64,000 nt of DNA from positions 62,001-126,000 of the forward strand of contig JAGYIQ010000006.1 of NCBI GenBank assembly GCA_018402565.1, in the 5' to 3' direction. Shown here piece after piece: positions 8,426 through 17,835 of this stretch. The notes below the pieces were generated by a model. It was not told where the DNA came from, did no database searches, and worked only from the letters and a program-made list of their open reading frames with translations. Origin of the DNA: Pirellulaceae bacterium. Its GTDB lineage: Bacteria; Planctomycetota; Planctomycetia; Pirellulales; Pirellulaceae. The position numbers and the translations under genes were made by a program. How positions within the stretch are numbered: position 1 is the first letter of the stretch; each line of letters opens with the position of its first letter.

Positions 8426-9133
8426 TCAAGCGTCTTGAAGGAATGGATTGAATTGGGCCTCGGCGGCGATGGTAGTATTGGGTCCATGACCGCACAATAC
8501 GACCGTGTCGGGCGGCAGCACCAAGAGTTTTTCGTGAATGGACTTGAGCAGTAGGGGCAGCGAACCGCCGGGAAGATCCGTTCGGCCGATGCTGCCTTGG
8601 AACAGCGCATCGCCCGCGATCAGGACGGGAGCGGTGATGGAACGGATGTTGCCGTCTTCGTCCCCGAGTTGGGTGTGATCGGGAGTGAAATAAAACGACA
8701 GATGATCGGGTGCATGCCCGGGTGTAAAGAACGCCTGAGCTGCGTAGCTGCCCACTCGCAGTACATCGCCATCGCCCACGATCACATCCGGATCGGGCAC
8801 ATTCTGATAATCCGCGACGGGCAAGTGGTAATGTTTGGCTTGTTGCTGCAACAGGCCGCGGAGCAACGGTTCGCTATGGGCGAACAGTCGCGGGACTTGG
8901 CTGACGCGGGCGAATGCCATCTGCAGGCAACGAGCGACTCCGCCGGCGTGGTCCAGGTGAGCGTGAGTCAGCCAGATGTCGAGTCGTGCGGGTTGACGTT
9001 GGTCGACAACCGCGAAGATCCGTTCCAGATCCCCGCCGGGGTCAACGATCACGGCATCGCCAGTACCCTCATCCCAGAGCACTCGGGCATTTTGGGCGAA
9101 GGGCGTCACTTCCAGCGTATCGATCCACAACAT
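8426..9133 (-). CDS. MBL-fold metallo-hydrolase (glyoxalase II-like)
   Basis: Cytoplasmic metallo-beta-lactamase-fold hydrolase of about 235 residues, close in length and motif order to the YcbL/glyoxalase II-like group. Metal ligands visible: THAHLDHAGG (about residue 56), FTPGHAPDH (about 137), GDALF (about 172) and the late LCGHGPNTT. These proteins usually hydrolyse thioesters such as S-lactoylglutathione, but the exact substrate cannot be read from sequence. The ATG at 9133 lies 17 bp after the stop of the META-domain gene, so the two probably form an operon. Confidence 0.88.
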   Translation of the reverse strand: MLWIDTLEVTPFAQNARVLWDEGTGDAVIVDPGGDLERIFAVVDQRQPARLDIWLTHAHLDHAGGVARCLQMAFARVSQVPRLFAHSEPLLRGLLQQQAKHYHLPVADYQNVPDPDVIVGDGDVLRVGSYAAQAFFTPGHAPDHLSFYFTPDHTQLGDEDGNIRSITAPVLIAGDALFQGSIGRTDLPGGSLPLLLKSIHEKLLVLPPDTVVLCGHGPNTTIAAEAQFNPFLQDA

Positions 9134-9150
9134 CGGTCCGTCTCGGGGGT

Positions 9151-10617
9151 TTAAGGTTGGCGGCGGAACTTGGCTACAATTTCCGTGCCGCTAAGGAGCA
9201 GCAGTTGGCCGTCTTGCAGATCGAAGCGATCGACACGAGCCAAGGTTTGGGCGAAGCGACCTTCCCGTTCCATGGCGGCGGGTGGACCGCCTCGCCGAGT
9301 GGCTCGCAGCGGCCCGAACGATAAGGCTTGGTCGGTTACGTTGTAGGTACCACCCAATTGGTTGACGCCCCCGAAACCGGTCACGCTACCGTCTGTGAAG
9401 CTCAGGGTCAGAGGAGTGTCCGAGTCGACTGCTTGGCCATTGAGTTCACTCAATTCCCAGGTCACATTCAGAACTTGCTCGAAGTCGACGACGGCCGGGG
9501 CTGGGCTTTGGGCCTCGAACCAGGCCAGAGGCCCTGCGGCGCCGGAGAGTACCAGCGTTTTTCCTTCAAAGGAAAATTGTGTGATTTTCTCCAACGTGGC
9601 CGAGAACTCTTGCTCCAATTCACTCTCCGCGGCGGCGCCGCCCATGAGGGTGGATACCAGGTTGCGGAACCGCAGCTGCTGTCCGTCTCGCACGTAACCG
9701 CCGCCGATCTGGTTGATACCGCCGAAGGCTTGGACCTCGTTCTCCTGGAGGAAGATGGTGGGCCGGTTCTGGCCGCGAACGGCTCCATTGCGGAGCCGGG
9801 TCAAGGCCCAGACTTGTCCCTCGAGCGCGCTGGCTGGAGTGATCGCCAGATCTTGTTGCTGGAGTTCCAGGACAAGATCGGGGAATTGTTCATCGCCGAC
9901 CCAGCGTTCGATGGCACTGAGTTTCAGTTCGCCGGCTTCCCCTTGGGCCAACAGAAGGGTCGAAGAAAATTGGCGGCCGTCACCGTGTGTACCGCCGTAG
10001 CGGATCATCCAACCGGAATCGCGTGAAACCCAATTGGCCTGGCCAAATCCGCCGTCGCCGCGGAAGGTCCACGAACGGTAGGTTTTGGCGGCGGGGTCCC
10101 AAGCGATCCGTTCCGAAGAGCGAATGGCGGGGAAGCCAGGCATGGTGACCTCATAATCCAGCAATAAGAACTGGCCGTCCGTCGACCATTGGCCAGTGGC
10201 TTTCGCCGTGATTGGGGCGTCTGTGGCCGTGCTCCATTGTCCTAACAACCACTGCAGCTTTTCCAGCTCCATGCGTCCCAATGGCCGCGGTTCCTGGTTC
10301 TGGCTATTGGCCTGGTTTTGGTTAGCAGCTTGCGGAGCTTGCTCTTGCTGGGTGGCTGAGGCTGCGGATTCAGCGGATTCGGCTTGAGCTTGAACGGCCG
10401 CGGTATCGACGAGCGAAACGGCCAGCCAAACGACTACGGCCAAGCCGGTCAACCGAAGCGTCGGTAGCCGGTCCGCTGCTCGGCTACCCGCTGGTCCGAT
10501 TCCCACGTGTGGCATCGTTCCGCAGGGAGCGGAGAGACAGGTGGCGGGGCATGGGTTGCCGTTGGCACCGAGGATAGACGAGGGGGCGATGGGGGCGTCG
10601 TGTTTCATGGCTGGCAT
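9151..10617 (-). CDS. Exported protein with lipocalin-like region and two META (HslJ-like) repeats
   Basis: A signal segment (LTGLAVVVWLAVSLVDTAAVQAQ) and a Gln/Ala-rich linker are followed by a region like the DUF1579/heme-lipocalin type (LQWLLGQWSTATDAPI, SERIAWDPAAKTYRSWTF). Two META-type repeats follow, each with an AFGGINQIGGGYV- or GFGGVNQLGGTYN-like strand pair and a matching terminal FSFEGKTLVLSG- or FDLQDGQLLLLSG-like strand. META domains are found in HslJ-type heat-inducible exported proteins; their role is unclear. The start is uncertain: ATG at 10617 is used; 10608 and one near 10515 are also in frame, and the frame stays open up to 10704. First gene of a likely two-gene operon with the MBL hydrolase. 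Confidence 0.7.
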   Translation of the reverse strand: MPAMKHDAPIAPSSILGANGNPCPATCLSAPCGTMPHVGIGPAGSRAADRLPTLRLTGLAVVVWLAVSLVDTAAVQAQAESAESAASATQQEQAPQAANQNQANSQNQEPRPLGRMELEKLQWLLGQWSTATDAPITAKATGQWSTDGQFLLLDYEVTMPGFPAIRSSERIAWDPAAKTYRSWTFRGDGGFGQANWVSRDSGWMIRYGGTHGDGRQFSSTLLLAQGEAGELKLSAIERWVGDEQFPDLVLELQQQDLAITPASALEGQVWALTRLRNGAVRGQNRPTIFLQENEVQAFGGINQIGGGYVRDGQQLRFRNLVSTLMGGAAAESELEQEFSATLEKITQFSFEGKTLVLSGAAGPLAWFEAQSPAPAVVDFEQVLNVTWELSELNGQAVDSDTPLTLSFTDGSVTGFGGVNQLGGTYNVTDQALSFGPLRATRRGGPPAAMEREGRFAQTLARVDRFDLQDGQLLLLSGTEIVAKFRRQP

Positions 10618-10833
10618 GACGGGGGTTCTCGGTGTTTCGGGGGAATTCCGCTGGCTGCGGCTACGGGTCCAGGACCTCGCAACCCGTATCGTGAATTTTA
10701 GCACGGCGGGGTTGGTCGTTAGAGGGGGTTAGGCGGGGATCAAGTTTTTTTGGGCAGGTTCGCAGGCGTTTGTGTGCTGGGTTCGGCATGCCAACGGTGG
10801 CCCGGGTTCGCGGTGGGACCGTTTTTCCGAATT

Positions 10834-10914
10834 GGAAATCAGCCGAAGTGCGTTAGTACCCGGTTTTCTGGGGAAACGGAAATCAGCCGAAGTGCGTTAG
10901 CACCCGGTTCTCTC
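10834..10914. repeat. Two copies of the AATCAGCCGGAGTGCGTTA intergenic repeat
   Basis: Two ~36-bp units (10834-10870 and 10878-10914) of ggaaatcagccgaagtgcg followed by ttagNacccggtt. The second abuts the rpoN stop codon. Members of the same family occur at 27407, 27450, 27582, 29366 (inverted) and 35505. Confidence 0.85.
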
Positions 10915-12409
10915 AGTTGAGGTCCTTGGACCAGTCGCGGCGTTGCCGGCTGCTGGGGATGCTCAACTTGGTGCGGTACTTGGCGATGGTGCGGCGAGCG
11001 ACGTCAAAGCCCATCGCGCGCAGTTCTTGGCACAGGTGTTCGTCGCTCAGCGGGTCCGACTTATCCTCGTTGTCCACGAGGCGTTTGAGTTCGATTTGGA
11101 CCCGGTCCCAGGCCACGTCCTCGCCGTCCTCGGTTTGTGTGCCACCGACAAAGAAACGCCTCATGGGCACCAAGCCGCGGGGGGTGTCCATCCACTTATC
11201 GTCGACCGCCCGGCTGACGGTCGTGACGTGCACACCGACTCGGTCGGCGATTTGTTGCATTTTCAGAGGCAGCAGGTGTTCTGGGCCTTTCTCCAAGAAG
11301 GCGGTTTGATGTTTGACGATTTCCTCCGCCACTCGAGCGACCGTGTTGCGGCGTTGTTCGATGGCTTCGATCAGCCACTTGGCCGAGGCATACTTTCGCT
11401 TGAGGAACTCGCGTTCAACGTCGGTTAATTGGCCGTTTTGGTGCCTTTTTTTGTAATAATTGCTGATGTAAAGATTGCCGATCGGTGCTTCCTCGGCCTG
11501 TACTCGGTAAGTCCCGTCGGCGTCCTTATACACGATGACGTCGGGCACGATGGCCGGGGCGCGTGTGGAGGTGAACCGAGCGGCTGGTTTGGGGTTCAAT
11601 TTTCTCAGTTGTTCCCAGGCCGACATGATTTGGTCGTAGCTGTAGCCGGTAGAACGCTGGATCTGCGGGATGCGATTGTCGCGGAGGTCTTCCAGGTGAT
11701 GGTTGACCAAGCAACGCACCTCTTCGTGCATGGGTAGCGAGCTGTCGATCTGCAGCAGTAGGCACTCGCGGAGATCGCGAGCGGCGATGCCGGGCGGGTC
11801 GAGGGTGTGGATCAGCGTGAGCGCTCGTCGGGCAAGGTCGAGCATCTCTGGGGGATGATCGGCTGGCAGCAGGTCCTCCAGGCTGACTCGCAGGTAGCCG
11901 CCGTTGCTGGGGTTGAGCGTCGAAATGATTCGCTCGCACATGGCCATGAGTTCGGGCGAGACCTCCAGTTCGTGCAACTGATGCAGCAAATAATCGTGCA
12001 GCGACTCCGGGCGGTCCTCGATGTTGGCCATCAAGTCGTGCTGGCGGTCGATCGAGTCCTGGACTCGGTTGGAGGAAACGCGTGGGCGGTCGTCGAAGTG
12101 ATCGGGGACGTCGCGGTCCAGTTCCACGAGCCGCTCGAAGTCGTCCACATTGTTGCCGGTCTCGTCGACCACCAATTCACGCGTTTCGGCCGTGGAGTTC
12201 GGCTCGACTTCGTACGTTTCCTCCGGCATCTCCGGATCGTTGGCGGAGACCTCCAGTACGGGGTTCTCGCGCAGTTCCTCCTCGACCCGCTCCAACAAGG
12301 CAGAAACGGGGAGCTGGAGGATCTCCATCGACTGGATCATCCGTGGAGCCAGTATCTGGGATTGTTTTTGCTGAAGGTGTTGTCCGAATGATAGCCGCAT
12401 CAGACTCAT
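10913..12409 (-). CDS. rpoN: RNA polymerase sigma-54 factor
   Basis: Sigma-54, which binds -24/-12 promoters and needs AAA+ activators to open the complex. All three regions are visible. The N-terminal activator-interacting Gln-rich region reads QHLQQKQSQILAPRMIQSM. The core-binding domain includes a repeated NPVLE/NPSNGG-type pattern. The C-terminal RpoN box appears as ARRTIAKYRTKLSIPSSRQRR, close to the canonical ARRTVAKYRE. At 498 residues it is full length. Start at ATG 12409; an internal ATG at 12400 (MRLSFGQH) is also plausible. It is transcribed alone here; the next gene upstream on the same strand ends 170 bp away. Confidence 0.96.
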   Translation of the reverse strand: MSLMRLSFGQHLQQKQSQILAPRMIQSMEILQLPVSALLERVEEELRENPVLEVSANDPEMPEETYEVEPNSTAETRELVVDETGNNVDDFERLVELDRDVPDHFDDRPRVSSNRVQDSIDRQHDLMANIEDRPESLHDYLLHQLHELEVSPELMAMCERIISTLNPSNGGYLRVSLEDLLPADHPPEMLDLARRALTLIHTLDPPGIAARDLRECLLLQIDSSLPMHEEVRCLVNHHLEDLRDNRIPQIQRSTGYSYDQIMSAWEQLRKLNPKPAARFTSTRAPAIVPDVIVYKDADGTYRVQAEEAPIGNLYISNYYKKRHQNGQLTDVEREFLKRKYASAKWLIEAIEQRRNTVARVAEEIVKHQTAFLEKGPEHLLPLKMQQIADRVGVHVTTVSRAVDDKWMDTPRGLVPMRRFFVGGTQTEDGEDVAWDRVQIELKRLVDNEDKSDPLSDEHLCQELRAMGFDVARRTIAKYRTKLSIPSSRQRRDWSKDLN

Positions 12410-12579
12410 TCCAATGGTTGGCGTTCCGCTTGCCCCAGAAAACCGCCCAGCAACCGAGTCGCTGGTGGGTGGCTGGCATGCACATTTTGTGCCGACCGTC
12501 GATAAATTGTAGCATTTTTTCCGCCAGAGGACAGTCTCCGGCGGTGGAAATCGCGTTTTTGGGGCTGATGCGGCAGCCG

Positions 12580-13773
12580 TCAGGGGGTTGGGCGTTGGAG
12601 CAGGTCGGCGAGCTCGACCCGGCGGCTTTCATCCAGGGAGCGTTGTCCGGCTTCCAGGGCGGCGATCAGTTCGACCTCGTCTTCCAGCGGGAAGGGGGCG
12701 GTGCCGGTGCTGAGGTATTCGAGAAAGGCCCGCAGCAAGTGAACGTACAGGTCCGTGAGGTCGGGCGTTATCGTTCGGCTGCCGCGATCGCCGAACAGTT
12801 GCAATTGATATCCCATGGGAAACTGAGCGGCTTCGGTCACCATCAGCAGGGTTTCGAGTTCGCGGTCGTGGTAGCTGAGCTGGAGGCAATGTCGCCCTGC
12901 CCTGCCGATGTTCCAGACGGAACGGACGCCGCCCCCCAGGACCGCGTAGACCATCGATAAGGCATGGATACCGTAATAGACCAATTGGCCGGGGCCGGTG
13001 GCGATGGCCAACTGGATGGTCCCGAGCGATTCGATTTCTTCTCGCATGCGGACGATGTCCGGCACAAAACGCAGGCTGCTGGCCGACATCAGCTTGGTTC
13101 CGGACTCTTGGGCCCAACCGGCGACTTGTTGGGCCTCGGCGGCGGTCATCGCCAGGGGCTTGTCGCAGAAAACGGGCACGCCGAGTTGGAGGGGGTGCTG
13201 GGCAAATCGCCATTGCTGGCCCGAGCCGTCATCGATCAGGATTACGGCGTCGACGTCGGCGGAACAGGCCTCCGGCGTCGGGCAGACCTCGGGGATGCGG
13301 CAGGCGGCCGCCAGCTTCGCCGCTGCGGTTGGGAGGGGGTCCCAGACCTTGACGACCTCGGCACCGGGCAAGCGAGTGGCGGACTTGACGAAGGTGCCTT
13401 CGTACTGGGCGGCCAGGTCCTCGTCCCAGCCGTTAAAGATGGTTGCGAAGGCGGTGCCGTGATGCGAACCGCTGGTGCGGACCGCCCCGGGCAGTCCGTA
13501 GCTGGCGGCCGAGATCAAGCCGAGACGCAGTGGTTTGCCGCCTTTGGCTTCTGGGGCAGTTTCTTGGGCGTGTGCATGTGGCCGGGCTGGAGGCGACGCG
13601 AGGCTGCAGGTGGGAAGGCCGTTGATTCCGAGGGGCAACGCCAGGGACCCGGCCAGGAACATGCGGCGATCCAGCGAATCGGCTGGCCGCTGGTTGAGCT
13701 GCTCGGTTGGCATGGCAGACGCGGACGGTTTGTGTTCACGGTTAGTAACTGCGTCGGAGGTGGACTGGTTCAT
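12580..13773 (-). CDS. Gfo/Idh/MocA-family oxidoreductase, exported
   Basis: NAD(P)-binding oxidoreductase of the Gfo/Idh/MocA type, abundant in planctomycetes. An N-terminal DRRMFLAGSLALPLG resembles a twin-arginine signal. The Rossmann part follows (KPLRLGLISAASYG), then DAVILIDDGSG and the family signature PVFCDKPLAMTAAEA, with the cofactor-site lysine. The C-terminal substrate domain ends with a GQRSLDESRRV helix typical of the family. About 397 residues. Start taken at ATG 13773 (MNQSTSD), which has a GAG-containing site nearby; the frame is open to 13905. Substrate unknown, probably a sugar or cyclitol. Confidence 0.85.
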   Translation of the reverse strand: MNQSTSDAVTNREHKPSASAMPTEQLNQRPADSLDRRMFLAGSLALPLGINGLPTCSLASPPARPHAHAQETAPEAKGGKPLRLGLISAASYGLPGAVRTSGSHHGTAFATIFNGWDEDLAAQYEGTFVKSATRLPGAEVVKVWDPLPTAAAKLAAACRIPEVCPTPEACSADVDAVILIDDGSGQQWRFAQHPLQLGVPVFCDKPLAMTAAEAQQVAGWAQESGTKLMSASSLRFVPDIVRMREEIESLGTIQLAIATGPGQLVYYGIHALSMVYAVLGGGVRSVWNIGRAGRHCLQLSYHDRELETLLMVTEAAQFPMGYQLQLFGDRGSRTITPDLTDLYVHLLRAFLEYLSTGTAPFPLEDEVELIAALEAGQRSLDESRRVELADLLQRPTP

Positions 13774-14241
13774 CGGGTGCTCGGTTGGGTAGGTGGCGAC
13801 ATGGATTTGATTGGGGGTTAGTGATTTCGTTAGGTACACGTCGGCGGTTGAATCTAGCGGCCGACACTCGCGACGGCCCTCGGCAGGACGCTTCGCCGGG
13901 TCCACGGTCGCGTTGTCTGGCGGGCCTGGTGTTGTGCTTCAGCGTAAGCATTGATTGGGCGTGAGGAAACGGTGGGGCGGACGGGTGTCGGCATGACCGG
14001 CATCGCCGATCGCGAGGGGTGCGGATGGCTGCGGCAGTGGCTGTCCCCGACCGGAGTTGGCAATCCTCAGAGGTCGAACAATTGGCTTATCTGCTCACAT
14101 GAGCTTAATCGTTGCTGGCGGTATTCGCTGGGTTGGGGCACTGTCGCACAGACTCCTGAGGCGATAGAGTTCCCTGGAGCTGTCCGGAGGATGGCGTCTT
14201 CAACACCCGCCTCAGGCGGTTATCGACAGGGAGGGAATACC
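13774..14241. other. Divergent intergenic region
   Basis: Lies between the divergently transcribed oxidoreductase and thioredoxin-fold genes, so it should hold both promoters. The thioredoxin frame stays open upstream to 13951 but that part has no recognisable content. No repeat family member seen. Confidence 0.5.
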
Positions 14242-14757
14242 ATGCAGTCGATTGGAATTTGGATGATCGCGGGCTTGTTTCTGGCTGCCTCGGCAGACGA
14301 CTACGCGGGATCGGGGACCGTTGGCGGTGACGCCAAGACGGCCAAGAGCGACGGGCAAGCGGTGACTCGGGCCGAGGACCGCAGCTATGCGACGGCCTTC
14401 GCGGAGGCTCAGCAGGCCAAGCGGCCTCTGGTGGTGATTGTGACGGCCACTTGGTGTCCCCCGTGTCAAGTTCTGAAAAACAGGGTGCTGAAGCCGCTGG
14501 AGGCCAAGCATGGGTTCGACAACGTGGTCTTGGCCTACGTTGATATGGACAAGGAGCCAGCCCTGGCCAAGCAGTTGGTCGGCAGTCAGGGGATCCCGCA
14601 GGTGATCGTCTACGAAAAAGACGCCGAGAAGTGGGTCAAGCGAAATTTGGCTGGGTTTCAGGAGTTGGCGACCGTCGAGGAGTTCATCAAGCCGAAATTC
14701 GGCGAGGTTGGACCGATTCGGATGGTGGACGCCGGTGTTGGCCGCCTGCAACGGTAG
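14242..14757 (+). CDS. Exported thioredoxin-fold protein (WCPPC)
   Basis: A 171-residue protein with a short signal segment (SIGIWMIAGLFLAASA) and a thioredoxin fold. The redox motif is TATWCPPCQVLKNRVL near residue 70, and the cis-proline is seen in GSQGIPQVIVY. The DsbD-gamma/thioredoxin_7 type of protein acts in the periplasm to reduce or isomerise disulfides; the partner is not evident. WCPPC replaces the standard WCGPC, which usually shifts the redox potential. Start chosen at ATG 14242 because GGGAGGG lies 6-7 bases upstream. Downstream is a 2-kb repeat array with no gene. Confidence 0.85.
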   Translation: MQSIGIWMIAGLFLAASADDYAGSGTVGGDAKTAKSDGQAVTRAEDRSYATAFAEAQQAKRPLVVIVTATWCPPCQVLKNRVLKPLEAKHGFDNVVLAYVDMDKEPALAKQLVGSQGIPQVIVYEKDAEKWVKRNLAGFQELATVEEFIKPKFGEVGPIRMVDAGVGRLQR

Positions 14758-14876
14758 TTGACCGAGTTTGCGGGTGGCGTTCAGCCGATTTTTCTGGATG
14801 GGTAGGGCTCGTCCCGCCGGCACTTGGGCCGGCGGCAGTTTGGTTGGCGGCGAGAGCCTTTCGGGGACTTCTGGGC

Positions 14877-14918
14877 CATACACGCTGGTCCATACACGCT
14901 GGACCATACACGCTGGGG
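14877..14918. repeat. Three tandem CCATACACGCTGG units
   Basis: A 13-14-bp unit repeated three times at the left edge of the large repeat array, running straight into the first (inverted) GGGGACAGGCAAATT motif. Confidence 0.85.
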
Positions 14919-16770
14919 ACAGGCAAATTTGCTTTCGTCCCCTCGTCGTTTTTCCCCTCGTCGATTTCAACGTGGCGATGTGCTCTCGTTGCCTATCGCC
15001 GGAATTTGCCTGTCCCCGGAATTTGCACGATCCCGGAATTTGCCTGTCCCCACGCCGGTTGCGTCCAGGATAGGCCGTTCCTAAGCCAGGCCTGTAGCGG
15101 AAGCGGCCGCTGAGTTCTCGAGCCCCTGCCCGGAATTTGCCTGTCCCCCGCTGTTTGTGCCTACCCGTGGAATCTGCCTGTCCCCACGCCGGTTGCAGCC
15201 AGGCGAGTCCGTCCCCTGGCTAGCCCAGATAGCGGAGGTGGTCGCGGAGTGCAGGATCCCGGAATTTGCCTGTCCCCACGCGGTTTCCTCCCCACGCAGG
15301 TTGCACCAGGCTAGCCCTGCTAGCGGAGGCGGCCGCTGATCTACCGACCCCGAGATTTGCCCTTCCCCGGAATTTGCCTGTCCCCCGCTGTTTATGCCTA
15401 CCCGGGATTTGCCTGTCCCCGGAATTTGCCTGTCCCCGGAATTTGCCTGTCCCCGAGATTTGCCCCAGACGAGGCTGGCCCATGCCAGGCCTGCTAGCGG
15501 AAGCGGCCGCTGAGTTGCGACCGCCCGGAATTTGCCTGTCCCCACACAGGTTGCACCGGGATAGGCCGTTCCTAATCCATGCCTGCTAGCGGAAGCGGCC
15601 GCTGAGTTGGGACCGCCCGGAATTTGCCTGTCCCCGGAATTTGCTTGTCCCCGAGATTTGCCCCAGGCGAGGCTGGCCCATGCCAGGCCTGCGCTGGAAG
15701 GCAGCCGCTGAGTTGCAGGCAGCGGCCGGAATTTGCCTGTCCCCACACAGGTTGCAGCCAGGCGAGGCCGTCCCCGAGCCAGTCCTGCTAGCGTAGGCGG
15801 TCGCGGAGCTAATGTGCCCGGAATTTGCCTGTCCCCGCCGTTCCCGGAATTTGCCTGTCCCCGGAATCTGCACGATCCCGGAATTTGCCTGTCCCCCACG
15901 CGGTTTCCACCAGGCTAGACCGTCCCTAGGCTATCCCTGCTAGCGGAGGCGGCCGTTGAGATGGGACCGCCCGGAATTTGCCTGTCCCCGAGATTTGCCC
16001 GAGGCGAGGCTGGCCCATGCCAGGCCTGCTAGCGGAAGCGGCCGCTGAGTTGCGACCGCCCGGAATTTGCCTGTCCCCACACAGGTTGCAGCCAGGCGAG
16101 GCCGTCCCCGAGCCAGGCCTGCTAGCGAGCCAGCCGCTGAGCTACTGTGCCCAGAAGTTTGCCTGTCCCCCGCCGTTTGAATTTGCCGTCCTGGGACCGC
16201 CCGGAATTTGCCTGTCCCCACACAGGTTGCAGCCAGGCGAGGCCGTCCCCGAGCCAGCCCTGCTAGCGGGCGGCCGTTGAGATGCCGGACCGCCCGGAAT
16301 TTGCCTGTCCCCGGAGATTTGCCTCGAGTTGCACCGGAAGGCTGGCCCTATGCCAGGCCTGCTAGCGGAAGCGGCCGCTGAGTTGCGACCGCCCGGAATT
16401 TGCCTGTCCCCGCAGATTTGCACCAGGCGAGGCTGGCCCTATGCCAGGCCTGCTAGCGTAGGCGGCCGCTGGAGCTATGCGGAATTGCCTGCCCCGGAAT
16501 TTGCCTGTCCCCACACAGGTTGCACCAGGATAGGCCGTTCCTAAGCCAGGCCTGCTAGCGGAAGCGGCCGTTGAGTTGCGACCGCCCGGAATCTGCCTGT
16601 CCCCACGCGGTTTGCCTCTCCACAGGTTGCAGCCAGGCGAGGTCGTCCCCGAGCCAGGCCTGCTAGCGAAGACGGCCGCTGAGTTGCGAGGGCCCGGGGT
16701 TTGCCTGGCCCCGGAAGTTGCCCCTGGCCCCGGAAGTTGCCCCTGGCCCCGGAAGTTGCCTGGCCCGGGC
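14915..16770. repeat. 1.85-kb array of GGAATTTGCCTGTCCCC motifs
   Basis: I count about 24 forward copies of GGAATTTGCCTGTCCCC (or one- or two-base variants) and one inverted copy at the left edge. Many sit in a larger ~90-130-bp unit: the motif, then CACACAGGTTGCAGCCAGGC, then a CCTGCTAGCGGAAGCGGCCG block ending in CTGAGTTG. Spacing varies and units are shuffled or doubled. The last 80 bp degenerate into three copies of CCCCTGGCCCCGGAAGTTG. Open frames run through it in several phases on both strands, but their proteins are pure repeat. No gene is supported. The pattern resembles a REP/BIME-type expansion. Confidence 0.9.
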
Positions 16771-16839
16771 ACTTGGCTGATGCTGCGTGATTGACAGCCG
16801 GGGGGCATGGCGAACGGCTGTTGGTGGACCGTGGGGGCG

Positions 16840-17835
16840 TTACTCGATGGCCAGCCGGCGGTAGGCTTCGCTCAGTTGATAGCGGCCTTGGGTGCTGTTG
16901 ATTTCGAAGGCGACCTCGCGCAGCCGAGTTGCCTGGCCGGCGGTCTCGATGATCGGTTCCGAGTACCGCAGCATGCCTCGGGCGGCCTTGTCATGGACCG
17001 GCGCCAAGAGGTTCGTTCGATCCGCGAGCGGGCTGAAACGGAAGTACTGAGTCAGCAGTTGCTGCAGCGGTCCGACGTCTTGGACCGACCCTTGGAATTG
17101 GATCCGTTGGACCACTGCCTGGGCGTCGAAGCTGTAGGTCAAGGCGCCACTGAGCCCCCCGACGCGTTGATCGGTTACCAAGGGCACGCGGAACCCGTAG
17201 AAGCCATCGGCATCCAGATCCAAACGCGTGCACTTCGGCCAGCGTTGCTGGACCCAGTACGGCGACACGTCGAAGCGGATGATCTCTCGCAGGTCCAGGA
17301 CCGGGATCCAATCGGGGAGCGAGTTCGGTGGCGCGGTTCGACCGCTCGAGGTCGTTCCTGTGGCTGGATTGGGCTCGGCTGATGGAACAGCGATTGCGGC
17401 TCGCGGGTCAAGTCCGGGCACCGCTGGCGGTACAGTTCCCGGGCCTGGATCGGTACCGAGGGAAGCTGCGTTTACGCGGGTGGCTGTCGCGATGCTGCCG
17501 GCTGCAGGTCCAACCTCAGCGTGGGCTGGAACGGTCTGAACCTCGAAGATTGACTCGAGAAACTTAAAGACGGAAGCTGAGCCGCGGGAGTTTGACTCGG
17601 CGGAGGGCACCAGATTTTGCGTCGCGGGAGTGGCAGAAAGTTCGGGAGCCCAGATCCCAAAGCTCTGCTCGTCCGACCATGCGGCCTGTTCCGGGCGTGC
17701 TCCAATCCCGTTGACGGCCCAGTCCAACGCTTTGCTGAGCGAGAGTTCGCCACTCCGCACCATGGGAGCGGCGAAGGCGGCGGTCAACCCGGCCAGAATC
17801 AGGACCTCTTTGCGGAACAACAAACTCAGGAACAT
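16840..17835 (-). CDS. Hypothetical exported or membrane-anchored protein
   Basis: About 331 residues, not recognised. One N-terminal hydrophobic segment (VLILAGLTAAFAAPMV) suggests a signal anchor. A Pro/Ala/Ser-rich linker follows (about residues 70-165), then a folded C-terminal domain beginning PDWIPVLDLREIIRFDVSPY and including WVQQRWPKCTRLDLDADGFY and YFRFSPLADRTNLLAPV. The well-formed C-terminal domain with coherent codon use argues for a real gene, likely planctomycete-specific. Start taken at ATG 17835 (MFLSLLF); the frame opens 24 bases earlier. Divergent from hisI. Confidence 0.75.
   Translation of the reverse strand: MFLSLLFRKEVLILAGLTAAFAAPMVRSGELSLSKALDWAVNGIGARPEQAAWSDEQSFGIWAPELSATPATQNLVPSAESNSRGSASVFKFLESIFEVQTVPAHAEVGPAAGSIATATRVNAASLGTDPGPGTVPPAVPGLDPRAAIAVPSAEPNPATGTTSSGRTAPPNSLPDWIPVLDLREIIRFDVSPYWVQQRWPKCTRLDLDADGFYGFRVPLVTDQRVGGLSGALTYSFDAQAVVQRIQFQGSVQDVGPLQQLLTQYFRFSPLADRTNLLAPVHDKAARGMLRYSEPIIETAGQATRLREVAFEINSTQGRYQLSEAYRRLAIE

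Noticed and set aside
14915..16770. Possible CRISPR array
   Set aside because: Spacing is irregular, the inter-motif sequences are similar to one another rather than unique, and no cas genes are present.
14631..16808. Many open frames on both strands rich in GICLSPxxL or GTGKFR peptides
   Set aside because: They are translations of the GGAATTTGCCTGTCCCC repeat in different frames, with no start signals and no non-repeat part.
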